The position numbers were made by a program, and so were the translations under genes. The notes beneath the pieces are model-generated. The model was not told the origin of the DNA, searched no databases, and worked only from the letters and a program-made list of their open reading frames with translations. This document shows, piece by piece, positions 16,606-24,331 of a stretch of DNA of 64,000 bases (the stretch's first letter is position 1; each line of letters starts with the position of its first letter). This stretch comes from Pseudomonas fluorescens (GTDB lineage Bacteria > Pseudomonadota > Gammaproteobacteria > Pseudomonadales > Pseudomonadaceae), in assembly GCF_001623525.1 (NCBI RefSeq), contig NZ_CP015225.1, positions 3,348,001 to 3,412,000 of the forward strand, given 5' to 3'.

Positions 16606-17076
16606 ATGACCCAGGTTACCAACACCCCTTACGAAGCCCTCGAAATCGGCCAGACCGCCAGCTACAGCAAGACTGTCGAAGAGCGTGACATCCAGCTGTT
16701 CGCCGCGATGTCGGGCGATCACAACCCGGTGCACCTGGACGCCGAGTTCGCCGCCGCGAGCATGTTCAAGGAGCGCATCGCCCATGGCATGTTCAGCGGT
16801 GCGCTGATCAGCGCGGCGGTAGCCTGCGAGTTGCCTGGGCCGGGCACTATCTACATCGGCCAGCAGATGAGCTTCCAGAAACCGGTGAAAATCGGCGACA
16901 CCCTGACCGTGCGCCTGGAGATCCTGGAAAAACTGCCGAAATTCCGTGTGCGCATCGCCACACGTGTGTTCAACCAGCGCGACGAGCTGGTGGTGGACGG
17001 CGAGGCCGAAATCCTCGCACCGCGCAAGCAGCAGACCGTGACCTTGCCGACGTTGCCGGCGATCACCGTCGGTTGA
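16606..17076 (+). CDS. MaoC-like (R)-specific enoyl-CoA hydratase
   Basis: 156 residues with the hot-dog-fold hydratase-2 motif: ERDIQLFAAMSGDHNPVHLDAEFA carries the catalytic Asp and His (D-x-N-P-x-H), and FKERIAHGMFSGALISAAVA is the following helix. Such enzymes hydrate trans-2-enoyl-CoA to (R)-3-hydroxyacyl-CoA and link beta-oxidation to polyhydroxyalkanoate or quorum-signal precursors. The gene is 44 bp downstream of the hydrolase and probably cotranscribed. The start at 16606 follows GGAT. Confidence 0.9.
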   Translation: MTQVTNTPYEALEIGQTASYSKTVEERDIQLFAAMSGDHNPVHLDAEFAAASMFKERIAHGMFSGALISAAVACELPGPGTIYIGQQMSFQKPVKIGDTLTVRLEILEKLPKFRVRIATRVFNQRDELVVDGEAEILAPRKQQTVTLPTLPAITVG

Positions 17077-17088
17077 TTCAAACTCACA

Positions 17089-17218
17089 TGTGGCGAGGGA
17101 GCTTGCTCCCGCTCGGCGGCGAAGCCGTCGTAAAAAAAGCGACCGCGTTTGAGCAGTTCAAATGCGGTGGCTTTTTTGGGGGGCTTCGCCCCCAGCGGGA
17201 GCAAGCTCCCTCGCCACA
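17089..17218. repeat. REPIN with an embedded terminator
   Basis: Arms tgtggcgagggagcttgctc and gagcaagctccctcgccaca enclose about 90 bp. The interior differs from the other copies: it contains a long A/T-flanked hairpin (17132-17177). It lies between the convergent maoC-like and hlyD-like genes. Confidence 0.9.
17132..17177. terminator. Bidirectional terminator inside REPIN
   Basis: AAAAAAAGCGACCGCGTTTGA pairs with TCAAATGCGGTGGCTTTTTT apart from two mismatches, across a 5-nt GCAGT loop. The A-run/T-run at either end makes it a good intrinsic terminator for both converging genes. Confidence 0.8.
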
Positions 17219-17236
17219 GGGAACGCGGCGCGGCAA

Positions 17237-18106
17237 TTACTGACGGTCTTCACGCACCTGCACGCTCGCCGTCATCCCGGCGCTCAGGTTCACCCCCTCC
17301 GGCACCTTGTCCAACTTGATCCGCACCGGTATCCGCTGGGCCAGGCGCACCCAGTTGAAGGTCGGCTCAACCTCCGCCAGCAACTGCGCATCGGGATTGG
17401 TGTTGCGGTCGGTAATGCCACGGCTGATGCTTTCGACATGGCCCTCCAGCGCATGGCCGGCGCTCATCAGCCAGATCTTGACCGGATCGCCTACGCGGAT
17501 CCTCGGCAGCTTGGTTTCTTCGAAATAGGCCTGCACATAGAACGTCGAGTCGTCGATCAGCGCCATCACCGGCTGCCCGGCATTCACGTAGTTGCCTTCG
17601 GCCAGGCGCAGGTTGGTGATGTGGCCGTTGCGTGGGGCCAGGACCTGGCTGCGCGCCAGGTTCAGTTCGGCGACCTTGGCCTCGGCCTGGGCTTCGCGCA
17701 GTTCGCCTCGGGCGATGCCGGCGTTGATCTGGGCGTTTTCCCGCAGCTCGGCGCTGATGGCCTGAGGCCCAAGGGCGGCGCGGCGGCTGGCTTCGTGTTC
17801 GCGCAAGCCCAGTTGCTGCTGGCGCGTCTGCACCACCGCCCGAGCCTTCTCCAGGGCCGCCTCGAAACGCTCACGGTCGATATTCAGCAACACATCGCCG
17901 GCCTTGACCTGCTGGTTATCCACCGCCTTGAGCTCGCGCACCCAGCCCGACACGTCGGGTGCAATCACCACCACGTCGGCGCGGATCCGCGCATCGCGGG
18001 TCCAGGGTGTGAGCATGTAGTACTGCCACAAGTGAAACCCGGCGAAGATTGCCACGGCCACCATGCACAGCGTGACGGCGACACGTACGGATGTACGCAT
18101 GTTCAA
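17237..18106 (-). CDS. HlyD/AaeA-type periplasmic adaptor of efflux pump
   Basis: 289-residue membrane fusion protein. One N-terminal anchor (VAVTLCMVAVAIFAGFHLWQYY) is followed by the lipoyl-like half WTRDARIRADVVVIAPDVSGWV, a coiled-coil hairpin (ERFEALLEKARAVVQTRQQQLGL-type helices), and the second lipoyl half VLAPRNGHITNLRLAEGNYVNAGQ. It should bridge the inner-membrane FUSC protein to an outer-membrane channel. It is the last gene of a three-gene operon with DUF1656 (3-bp gap) and FUSC, the same set as the AaeXAB p-hydroxybenzoate efflux type. The start at 18106 follows TAGGAG. Confidence 0.88.
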   Translation of the reverse strand: MNMRTSVRVAVTLCMVAVAIFAGFHLWQYYMLTPWTRDARIRADVVVIAPDVSGWVRELKAVDNQQVKAGDVLLNIDRERFEAALEKARAVVQTRQQQLGLREHEASRRAALGPQAISAELRENAQINAGIARGELREAQAEAKVAELNLARSQVLAPRNGHITNLRLAEGNYVNAGQPVMALIDDSTFYVQAYFEETKLPRIRVGDPVKIWLMSAGHALEGHVESISRGITDRNTNPDAQLLAEVEPTFNWVRLAQRIPVRIKLDKVPEGVNLSAGMTASVQVREDRQ

Positions 18107-18109
18107 CTC

Positions 18110-18316
18110 CTATAGCGGCCCGAGGACCACGGTAATAACGGTCAGGACACAGACATACAGGGCGCAGTCGAACAAGGCTTCATGCCAGATCCAGCGCCCG
18201 GCCGGCATCAGGCTGAGCAACAGGCGCAACGCACCGGTCACCAGCAACGCCAGCACCACATAAATCAGGAATGGGCTGAGCAACACCCCGCCAATCGACC
18301 ACTCACGCAAGCCCAT
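18110..18316 (-). CDS. DUF1656 small membrane protein (AaeX-like)
   Basis: 68 residues with two membrane helices (GGVLLSPFLIYVVLALLVTGALRLLLSL and ALFDCALYVCVLTVITVVLGPL). The short form, MGLREWSIGGVLLSPF opening and location between FUSC and HlyD genes are characteristic of DUF1656/AaeX proteins. The role in the pump is unknown. Its start overlaps the FUSC gene end by 14 bp, so translation is probably coupled. Confidence 0.88.
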   Translation of the reverse strand: MGLREWSIGGVLLSPFLIYVVLALLVTGALRLLLSLMPAGRWIWHEALFDCALYVCVLTVITVVLGPL

Positions 18317-20303
18317 GGCTGTGCTCCCGTCGTTCAGGTTCGTGCTGGTGGCACCAGGCGCGCCAGCTGTTTTGCAATTGCACCACCGCGCCCTGGGCCA
18401 GCTTCAATGCGTCACCGGGCGGCTGGGTCGACAAGACTTTCAGGAACTCGGCGCTCGCTGGGGCCAACGCATCGGCCTGGTCACCGGTCGGGCCGTGTTC
18501 GAGCACCTGCTCCAGCGCTTCGAAATAACGACGCTGAGCCCGTGTATCAGGCACTTGGGCGACGGCCAGGCTCAGGCGCAAATGCAACAGTTCATCGCCA
18601 ATGTCCAGGCCAAGCAAACCATCATCCCAGCGGCTGCGCGCCTGCACCGGCAATTCAGGGTAATGCCGCGCCAGTTGCAGCAGCCGGTCGGCCATGCGCC
18701 CGCCGAACCAACTCTCGGCGCCACGCAGGCTGCGATGGGTCAGGCGCACCAGATCGTGGAGGGTCGCGGCCAGCAGGCGGCGGCTGTGCCAGGCCGGGTT
18801 GCGCAAAATCAGCACATTGAAGGCCAGCACCGCAGCGCCCACGCCAATCATCATGGCCTGGGCGTTGTTGAAGAACGCCGCGACGTCGTACTTCATGGCA
18901 TTGAGCGGTGAAATCAGCACCACGAAATGCAGGCAGAACGACGTCGCCGTGGCGAATATCTGCGGCTTGGCCATACCCAGCGCGCCGAAAAACAACGGCA
19001 CGCCCATGGCCATGCAGAGCATCGCGAAACTGCTCCATTGCGGGAGTAGGAGCTCACCGAGCACGAACGCCGTCGGCACGGCCAACAAAATGCCCCGTAG
19101 AAAACTCATGCCGATCTGCGCGCCGTTCTCGCGACTGGCAAACAGGCTGCACACCACGCACGTGAGCACCAACGCGCCCGAAGCGGCGGGCCACGCTGTC
19201 GCCAGCCAGAAACAGGCCACCGCCAGGAACGCCAGCGCGCTGCGAGCACCAAAGACCATGGCCAGGGACAGATCACGATGAGGCGCCAGGGTTCGCGGTG
19301 GATCCGCCGCCTCCCTGCCCTCCTGCACCGCCGTCAGGGCTGCGCAGGCAGCCAGGGCGGTATCGAGCAACAAGGCGAACCGCGCCAGGCAGTAACTTTG
19401 CGCCGAGCTGATCTGCGGGTCGTGAGACGCATCCCATACCCGGGGGCGCAAGGCTTGCAGGGTCGCACTGTCGGCGTCGAGGGCCTGCTGTACCTCGTTC
19501 ATCCATGGCTGGAGAGCCTCGGCCTCCTCGGGATCGAGCTGTTTCCACTGCCGCCGCACCGAGCGCGAAAGGCGCAGCAACATCAGCAATTTCTGGCTCA
19601 AGCCGCTGATGGCCCGGGCTCGCTGTCGGCCACGGCTGCCTTCGAACCAGGCATGTTCGCGCTGGGCATCCACCGCGACGATCCTGCCCAGAATTTCCAA
19701 CAACCCTTTTCGCGCCTGGACATCACCAGCCAGGGTCGCACGGGCGGCCTGCATGCCGCTCTGCCAGGCAGCAAGGGCCTGACCGGCCAGTTGCCGCTCG
19801 ACCCGCAACGGCCAGAGCAAGGCACTGGCCGCCGTGGCGCAGACAATGCCCAGGCTGATCTCGGTGCAACGCGCCACCGCCTGGTCGAACACACCCAGCG
19901 GATGGGAAATGGCCGGCAAGGCAATGATCGCCACCGTGTAACCGGCCAGCACGAACGAATACGACCAGGCACTGCGCAGCAACGTCGAACAGGCTGTGCA
20001 CAACCCCAGCCAGAGCGCCAAGGCCAGCAGGAACAACCAGGGCGCCTGGGCAAACAGGCCCATGAACACCACCGACATGACGGTGCCTACCAGCGTGCCG
20101 ACCAATCGTGCCAACCCCTTCTGCACCACCATCCCGGACAGTGGCTGGGCGACGATGATCGCGGTCATCAGCGCCCATGACGGCTGCTCCAGCCCCCAGC
20201 GCAGCGCCAGCCACAACGCCAGCCCAGCGCCCAGCACCGTCTTGATAGCGAACTGCAAAGCGAGACGGTCGGGGGCAAACAAGGCCTGGAAGGTAATGGG
20301 CAC
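18303..20303 (-). CDS. FUSC-family efflux transporter (AaeB-like)
   Basis: About 666 residues: two blocks of membrane helices (roughly residues 10-160 and 340-490), each followed by a large soluble domain, as in AaeB/FUSC aromatic carboxylic acid exporters. Recognisable parts are FAIKTVLGAGLALWLALRWGLEQPSWALMTAIIVAQPLSGMVVQKGLARLVGTLVGT and its repeat later. The frame extends to an ATG at 20369, but that extension is Pro/Arg/His-rich. I prefer the GTG at 20303, which has an AGAAGAG site and gives the family-like VPITFQALFAPDRLALQFA N-terminus. Substrate (aromatic acids, fusaric-acid-like) is inferred from the family. Confidence 0.85.
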   Translation of the reverse strand: MPITFQALFAPDRLALQFAIKTVLGAGLALWLALRWGLEQPSWALMTAIIVAQPLSGMVVQKGLARLVGTLVGTVMSVVFMGLFAQAPWLFLLALALWLGLCTACSTLLRSAWSYSFVLAGYTVAIIALPAISHPLGVFDQAVARCTEISLGIVCATAASALLWPLRVERQLAGQALAAWQSGMQAARATLAGDVQARKGLLEILGRIVAVDAQREHAWFEGSRGRQRARAISGLSQKLLMLLRLSRSVRRQWKQLDPEEAEALQPWMNEVQQALDADSATLQALRPRVWDASHDPQISSAQSYCLARFALLLDTALAACAALTAVQEGREAADPPRTLAPHRDLSLAMVFGARSALAFLAVACFWLATAWPAASGALVLTCVVCSLFASRENGAQIGMSFLRGILLAVPTAFVLGELLLPQWSSFAMLCMAMGVPLFFGALGMAKPQIFATATSFCLHFVVLISPLNAMKYDVAAFFNNAQAMMIGVGAAVLAFNVLILRNPAWHSRRLLAATLHDLVRLTHRSLRGAESWFGGRMADRLLQLARHYPELPVQARSRWDDGLLGLDIGDELLHLRLSLAVAQVPDTRAQRRYFEALEQVLEHGPTGDQADALAPASAEFLKVLSTQPPGDALKLAQGAVVQLQNSWRAWCHQHEPERREHSHGLA

Positions 20304-20431
20304 GTAAGAGGCTCTTCTGGGGGGACGCAATAACGATAGATGCAATATGGGGTGGTTGGCAGGCGCCAATTATTAGCTAGCTAACTATGCGAGTCCAGAG
20401 CTGTTTGCCAAGACATAAACCTAAGCGCTTT

Positions 20432-20522
20432 TGTGGCGAGGGAGCTTGCTCCCGCTGGGTTGCGAAGCGACCCTCTTTTTGGGCCTGCTCCGCAGTCCAG
20501 CGGGAGCAAGCTCCCTCGCCAC
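20432..20522. repeat. REPIN (tgtggcgagg family)
   Basis: Arms tgtggcgagggagcttgctc and cgggagcaagctccctcgcca enclose about 50 bp. It lies between the FUSC gene start and the 3' end of the DUF2383 gene. Confidence 0.9.
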
Positions 20523-20542
20523 GGGATAAAATCCTTGCCATA

Positions 20543-20571
20543 AAAAAACGCCAGGCAAGCTGGCGTTTTTT
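20543..20571 (-). terminator. Rho-independent terminator of the DUF2383 gene
   Basis: AAAAAACGCCAG, a short GCAAG-type loop, CTGGCGTTTTTT. The A-run in front gives a U-run on the minus-strand transcript, 18 bp beyond the gene's stop at 20589. The T-run also allows use from the other side. Confidence 0.85.
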
Positions 20572-20588
20572 CATGTCAGGGCCGGTGT

Positions 20589-21053
20589 TTAGCTGGCGCG
20601 CGCCTGGTTACGCAGGGCCTTGACCTGGTCATGGTTGCGTTGAACGCCATGGTACTGACGCTCGACCAGGTCACGAATACCGACCAGGTTGTGCTTGGTG
20701 ATTTTTTCCAGCGCCTCTTTGTAAGCCTTGAGCGCATGGTCTTCACCACGCTCGGCTTCGTTGAGCACCGCTTCTTCATCCTTGCCAGTGAACATGGATT
20801 TCACGTCGACCCAGCGACGGTGCAGGTCACCGGCAACGCTGGTGGAGGTTTCCGGATCACCGCCCAAGGAACGTACGGCCGCTTGCAACTCAGCTGCCGC
20901 AGTGGCGCAATCGGCGGCACGCTTGACGAACAGATCCTTGAGTTCTGGATGCTTGATGTCTTCAGCGCAGGTCTTGAAGCCTTCCTGGCCATCTTTGCTG
21001 GTCTCGATCAGGTCGTTCAAGACGGAGATGGATTCTTTGTTGATGTCAGTCAT
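20589..21053 (-). CDS. PA2169-type four-helix-bundle protein (DUF2383)
   Basis: 154 residues, almost entirely helical: SISVLNDLIETSKDGQEGFKTCAEDI, LKDLFVKRAADCATAAAELQAAVRSLGGDPETS, and EERGEDHALKAYKEAL-type helices. This is the DUF2383/PA2169 family, ferritin-like bundles with conserved Glu and His residues, of unknown function and often stress-induced. The start at 21053 follows AAAGGA. It is monocistronic with its own terminator. Confidence 0.88.
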   Translation of the reverse strand: MTDINKESISVLNDLIETSKDGQEGFKTCAEDIKHPELKDLFVKRAADCATAAAELQAAVRSLGGDPETSTSVAGDLHRRWVDVKSMFTGKDEEAVLNEAERGEDHALKAYKEALEKITKHNLVGIRDLVERQYHGVQRNHDQVKALRNQARAS

Positions 21054-21259
21054 TTTTCAGTTCCTTTGCTTGGTGAATAAAAAACCTGCAAGGGATGTTG
21101 CATCGGCCATGCCAGTCAAAGAACCTCGTTAATTTTCTTTAAAATCAGTCAGTTAACAAAAAACAAGAAAACTGTATCCGCGTTATTTGCATGATCTGTC
21201 ATTTGGCCTGCATGCAGAATGCCTGTATTTTCGAGGCAGATTTGAATCAGACGATTGCC

Positions 21260-21496
21260 ATGAACCCGGAAAAGCTCGAATTGCTCATCACGCGTCAAAT
21301 GCCGTTCGGCAAATACAAAGGTCGAATCCTGGCTGACCTGCCCGGTCAATACCTGAACTGGTTCGCCCGCGAGGGTTTTCCTCACGGTGAACTGGGGGGG
21401 TTGCTGGCACTGATGCAGGAAATCGATCACAACGGGCTGTCGGACCTGCTCGATCCCTTGCGTGCCAAACACGGCAAACCCAAGCCTCGCCCCTGA
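21260..21496 (+). CDS. DUF3820 family protein
   Basis: 78 residues, begins MNPEKLELLITRQMPFGKYKGRILADLPGQYLNWF. The motif M-P-F-G-K-Y-K-G-x-x-x-x-D-L-P-x-x-Y-L-x-W is the signature of DUF3820, also called a putative quorum-sensing-regulated virulence factor family, related to the exonuclease-associated domain. The function is unknown. The upstream frame to 21191 contains an additional in-frame ATG but no ribosome site. It lies 17 bp before an aminotransferase gene. Confidence 0.85.
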   Translation: MNPEKLELLITRQMPFGKYKGRILADLPGQYLNWFAREGFPHGELGGLLALMQEIDHNGLSDLLDPLRAKHGKPKPRP

Positions 21497-21513
21497 CCAG
21501 TTGAGCCCCTGTC

Positions 21514-22701
21514 ATGCCCGAAAACACGCTACGCGCCCATGATGAAGCTTTCTGGCAGACGTTTGTCGGCCGCTACGACGTCGATCCCGCCGGGCCGCTC
21601 AACCTGGAAAACGGTTACTTCGGGCGTATGTCCCGCACAGTGGTGGAGGAGTACCAGCGCAACATCGAGTTCATCAACCGGGGCAACTCGGTGTACGTGC
21701 GCCAGCATTTCGACCGTGAACACGGCGAAGCCATTCGTCGACAGGTGGCCCGGCTGATCCACGCATCCCCCCAGAGCGTGGCATTGGCCGGTAGCGCGGT
21801 GGATGCCTTGCAGACGCTGATTCGCAACTACAACGGCCTCAAACCAGGCGATCAAGTGCTGATCTGTGACCTGGAATATGCCTCGGTCAAGAGTGCAGTG
21901 CGCTGGCTGGCCCGCCAGCGTGGCGTGGAGGTGATCGAGATCGTCCACCAGCACCCTGCCAGTTTCGAAAGCCTGGTGGGCACTTATCGCGAAGCGTTCA
22001 TTCGCTACCCTCGCATCAAGTTGATGGCGCTGACTTACGTCAACCACCTCACCGGACTGGTGATGCCGGTCCAGGCCATTGCCGAGAGTGCCCGCGAGTT
22101 CGCCGTCGATATCATCCTCGACGGTGCCCATGCCCTGGGCCAGATCGATTTCGACCTGAAGAAACTCGGGATCGAATTCGCCGGTTTCAACCTGCAGAAG
22201 TGGATCGGCGGGCCCCTCTCCCAAGGCTTTCTGTACATCGCCCCGCAGCGCTTGGCCGACATCGACCCGGACATGGACGAAGACAGCTACCCCGCTACCG
22301 ACGTCCGCTCGCGCACGCCCCACAGCACACCCAACATCCCTGCCTTGCTCACCCTGCCGCTGGTCTTCGAAGAACACCAGGCCCTGGGTGGCGCTTCGGC
22401 CAAAGGCGCGCGCCTCTGTTATCTGCGTGACCTGTGGGTGAGCGCCGTGCGCGATGTGCCAGGCATCGAAGTCATGACCCCGGATGACCGGCGTCTCTAT
22501 TGCGGGATCACCGCGATGCGCTTCACCGCCCAGGCCGATCAAAGGGCGATGGCCCATCGATTGCTCAACGACCATGGGATCTTCACCGTGGTACGCAACA
22601 CCAGCGTCGGGCCGTGCATTCGCATTACCCCAGGATTGATGACCTTGGCGACTGATATCGAGCGGTTGACCCAGGCACTGATCCATCTGAGCCGAACATA
22701 G
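21514..22701 (+). CDS. Class V aminotransferase, isopenicillin N epimerase/NifS-like
   Basis: 395-residue PLP enzyme. ILDGAHALGQIDFDLKKLGIEFAGFNLQKWIGGP holds the cofactor Asp and the Schiff-base lysine K229; LAGSAVDALQTLI is the phosphate-cup region. It resembles the isopenicillin-N-epimerase-like branch of the cysteine desulfurase fold. Most members of the fold have H-K-W or H-K; here the residue before the lysine is Gln (Q-K-W). The reaction cannot be assigned: candidates are epimerase, desulfurase or lyase activity on an amino acid derivative. No FeS genes are nearby. Confidence 0.82.
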   Translation: MPENTLRAHDEAFWQTFVGRYDVDPAGPLNLENGYFGRMSRTVVEEYQRNIEFINRGNSVYVRQHFDREHGEAIRRQVARLIHASPQSVALAGSAVDALQTLIRNYNGLKPGDQVLICDLEYASVKSAVRWLARQRGVEVIEIVHQHPASFESLVGTYREAFIRYPRIKLMALTYVNHLTGLVMPVQAIAESAREFAVDIILDGAHALGQIDFDLKKLGIEFAGFNLQKWIGGPLSQGFLYIAPQRLADIDPDMDEDSYPATDVRSRTPHSTPNIPALLTLPLVFEEHQALGGASAKGARLCYLRDLWVSAVRDVPGIEVMTPDDRRLYCGITAMRFTAQADQRAMAHRLLNDHGIFTVVRNTSVGPCIRITPGLMTLATDIERLTQALIHLSRT

Positions 22702-22702
22702 T

Positions 22703-22833
22703 TGTGGCGAGGGAGCTTGCTCCCGCTGGGCTGCGAAGCAGTCCTGAAACCTGTCACTGCGGTCCGCCAGGTCAATCTCATTGTGCTTTTTGGGGCCGCT
22801 GCGCGCCCCAGCGGGAGCAAGCTCCCTCGCCAC
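22703..22833. repeat. REPIN (tgtggcgagg family)
   Basis: Inverted arms tgtggcgagggagcttgctc and gcgggagcaagctccctcgc with about 90 bp between them. It begins one base after the aminotransferase stop and precedes the terminator of the convergent eda gene. Confidence 0.9.
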
Positions 22834-22864
22834 CGGAATTTTGTGCTGCCATAAAAACCTGGGC

Positions 22865-22896
22865 AAAAAAAAACGGCGCGCCGACCAAGCGCACCG
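22865..22896 (-). terminator. Rho-independent terminator after eda
   Basis: On the minus strand CGGTGCGC, loop TTGGTCG, GCGCGCCG (one G-T mismatch), followed by nine T. It ends the zwf-pgl-eda operon 38 bp past the eda stop. Confidence 0.8.
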
Positions 22897-22934
22897 TAAA
22901 ACCGTAGAACACCCAACGAGGTTCGGTAAAACAA

Positions 22935-23600
22935 TCAGTCCAGCAGTGCCAAGGCCTCGGCGGTGCATTCCTGAATGCGGGCCCAGTCGCCGTTCTTGAT
23001 CCATTCAGGATCAAGCATCCAGCTTCCGCCCACGCACATCACGTTTTTCAACGCCATGTAGCTCTTGATGTTGGCCGGGCTCACGCCGCCGGTCGGGCAG
23101 AATTTCACTTCGCCAAACGGGCCACCCAAGGCCTTGATGGCCGCGACGCCGCCGCTGACTTCGGCCGGGAACAGTTTGAAGCGACGATAACCCAGGCTGT
23201 AGCCTTCCATGATGCCCGAGGCGTTGCTGATGCCGGGCAGCAGCGGGATAGGGCTGTAGACGCTGGCCTCGAGCAGATCACGGGTGATGCCCGGAGTGAC
23301 GATGAACTGCGAACCGGCGGCCTCGGCGGCGTCCAGCATGTGACGGTCGAGCACCGTGCCGGCACCGGTCACCAGTTCCGGACGCTGCTCACGCAGCACC
23401 TGGATGGCCTTGAGGCCGTATTGGGAACGCAGTGTCACTTCCAGCGCCGTCAGGCCACCGGCAGCCAGGGCATCGGCCAGTGGCAGGATGTCCTGTTCAC
23501 GGGCGATGGTGATCACCGGCAGGATCCGCGCCTTGGCGCAGAGGCTGTCGATCAGGGCAACTTTGTCCGCCATGGAAACGGTCGGGGATGGGTTTGTCAT
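22935..23600 (-). CDS. eda: KDPG/KHG aldolase
   Basis: 221 residues. It cleaves 2-keto-3-deoxy-6-phosphogluconate to pyruvate and glyceraldehyde-3-phosphate, the last Entner-Doudoroff step. GLTALEVTLRS carries the catalytic Glu (E54), GYRRFKLFPAE the Schiff-base Lys (K142), and VTPGITRDLL and CPTGGV the phosphate-binding loops. The ATG at 23600 is preferred because AAGGAT lies right before it; the frame's earlier ATG at 23627 lies upstream of that site. Third gene of zwf-pgl-eda, 17 bp after pgl. Confidence 0.95.
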   Translation of the reverse strand: MTNPSPTVSMADKVALIDSLCAKARILPVITIAREQDILPLADALAAGGLTALEVTLRSQYGLKAIQVLREQRPELVTGAGTVLDRHMLDAAEAAGSQFIVTPGITRDLLEASVYSPIPLLPGISNASGIMEGYSLGYRRFKLFPAEVSGGVAAIKALGGPFGEVKFCPTGGVSPANIKSYMALKNVMCVGGSWMLDPEWIKNGDWARIQECTAEALALLD

Positions 23601-23617
23601 AGCGGCTGATCCTTGGT

Positions 23618-24331
23618 TCATGGGCACCAGTAAATCTCTAACGTAGGTTGCAAGAACGCGCGGATCGGCATTTTGGCGACATCGTCACCTGCCACCGCAG
23701 CGTTCAAGGTGGTCAATTTCGACTGACCGGAAATCGACAACACTTTGTGTTGCGCCGAAGCCAGCAAGGCGCGGCTCATGGTCAAGCGCTGGTGCGGCAC
23801 GGTCGGCGCCAGCATCGGCCAGCAGCGACGTGTGCCATTGGCGTCCAGTGCCTGGGCCAGGTTCGGGCTGCCAGGGAACAGCGAGGCGGTGTGTCCGTCA
23901 TCGCCCATGCCCAAGACCAGCACGTCGATGGGCGGCAGCTCGGCCAACAAGCGATCCGCCTGTTCGGCAGCCGCTTCCAGGTTGCTGCTGGCGCTGTAGA
24001 GGCTCAGGAACTGGGCCTTGGCCGCCGCGCCTTGCAGCAGGTAACGCTTGAGCAGGCCTGCGTTGCTGTCGGCGTGTTCAACCGGAACCCAGCGCTCATC
24101 GGCCAGGCTGACCACCACTTTGGACCAGTCCAGCGCCTGCTTGGCCAGGTGCTGGAAAAACGCCACCGGGCTACGGCCACCGGAGACCACCAGGGTCGCC
24201 GTACCGCGTGCGTCGATTGCATTGCGCAATTGCTCGGCCACGTTCAGCGCCAGGCCTTCGGCCAGCACCACCGGGTTCTTGAACTCATGGGCGCTAACGC
24301 CCTGCGGCAGTTTCACTTCAGATATCGCCAT
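23618..24331 (-). CDS. pgl: 6-phosphogluconolactonase
   Basis: 237 residues of the DevB/Pgl type: [52 protein letters not shown] contains the S-G-G-x-x-P and D-E-R-x-V signature of the family, and [20 protein letters not shown] the G-x-G-x-D-G-H-x-A-S-x-F-P substrate loop. It hydrolyses 6-phosphogluconolactone made by Zwf. Its start overlaps the zwf end by 14 bp, and a GGGAGGT site lies inside zwf, so the two are coupled. Confidence 0.95.
   Translation of the reverse strand: MAISEVKLPQGVSAHEFKNPVVLAEGLALNVAEQLRNAIDARGTATLVVSGGRSPVAFFQHLAKQALDWSKVVVSLADERWVPVEHADSNAGLLKRYLLQGAAAKAQFLSLYSASSNLEAAAEQADRLLAELPPIDVLVLGMGDDGHTASLFPGSPNLAQALDANGTRRCWPMLAPTVPHQRLTMSRALLASAQHKVLSISGQSKLTTLNAAVAGDDVAKMPIRAFLQPTLEIYWCP

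Noticed and set aside
20304..20369. N-terminal extension of the FUSC gene to the ATG at 20369
   Set aside because: The added 22 residues are Pro/Arg/His-rich with no ribosome site, whereas the GTG at 20303 has AGAAGAG and gives the family-like N-terminus.
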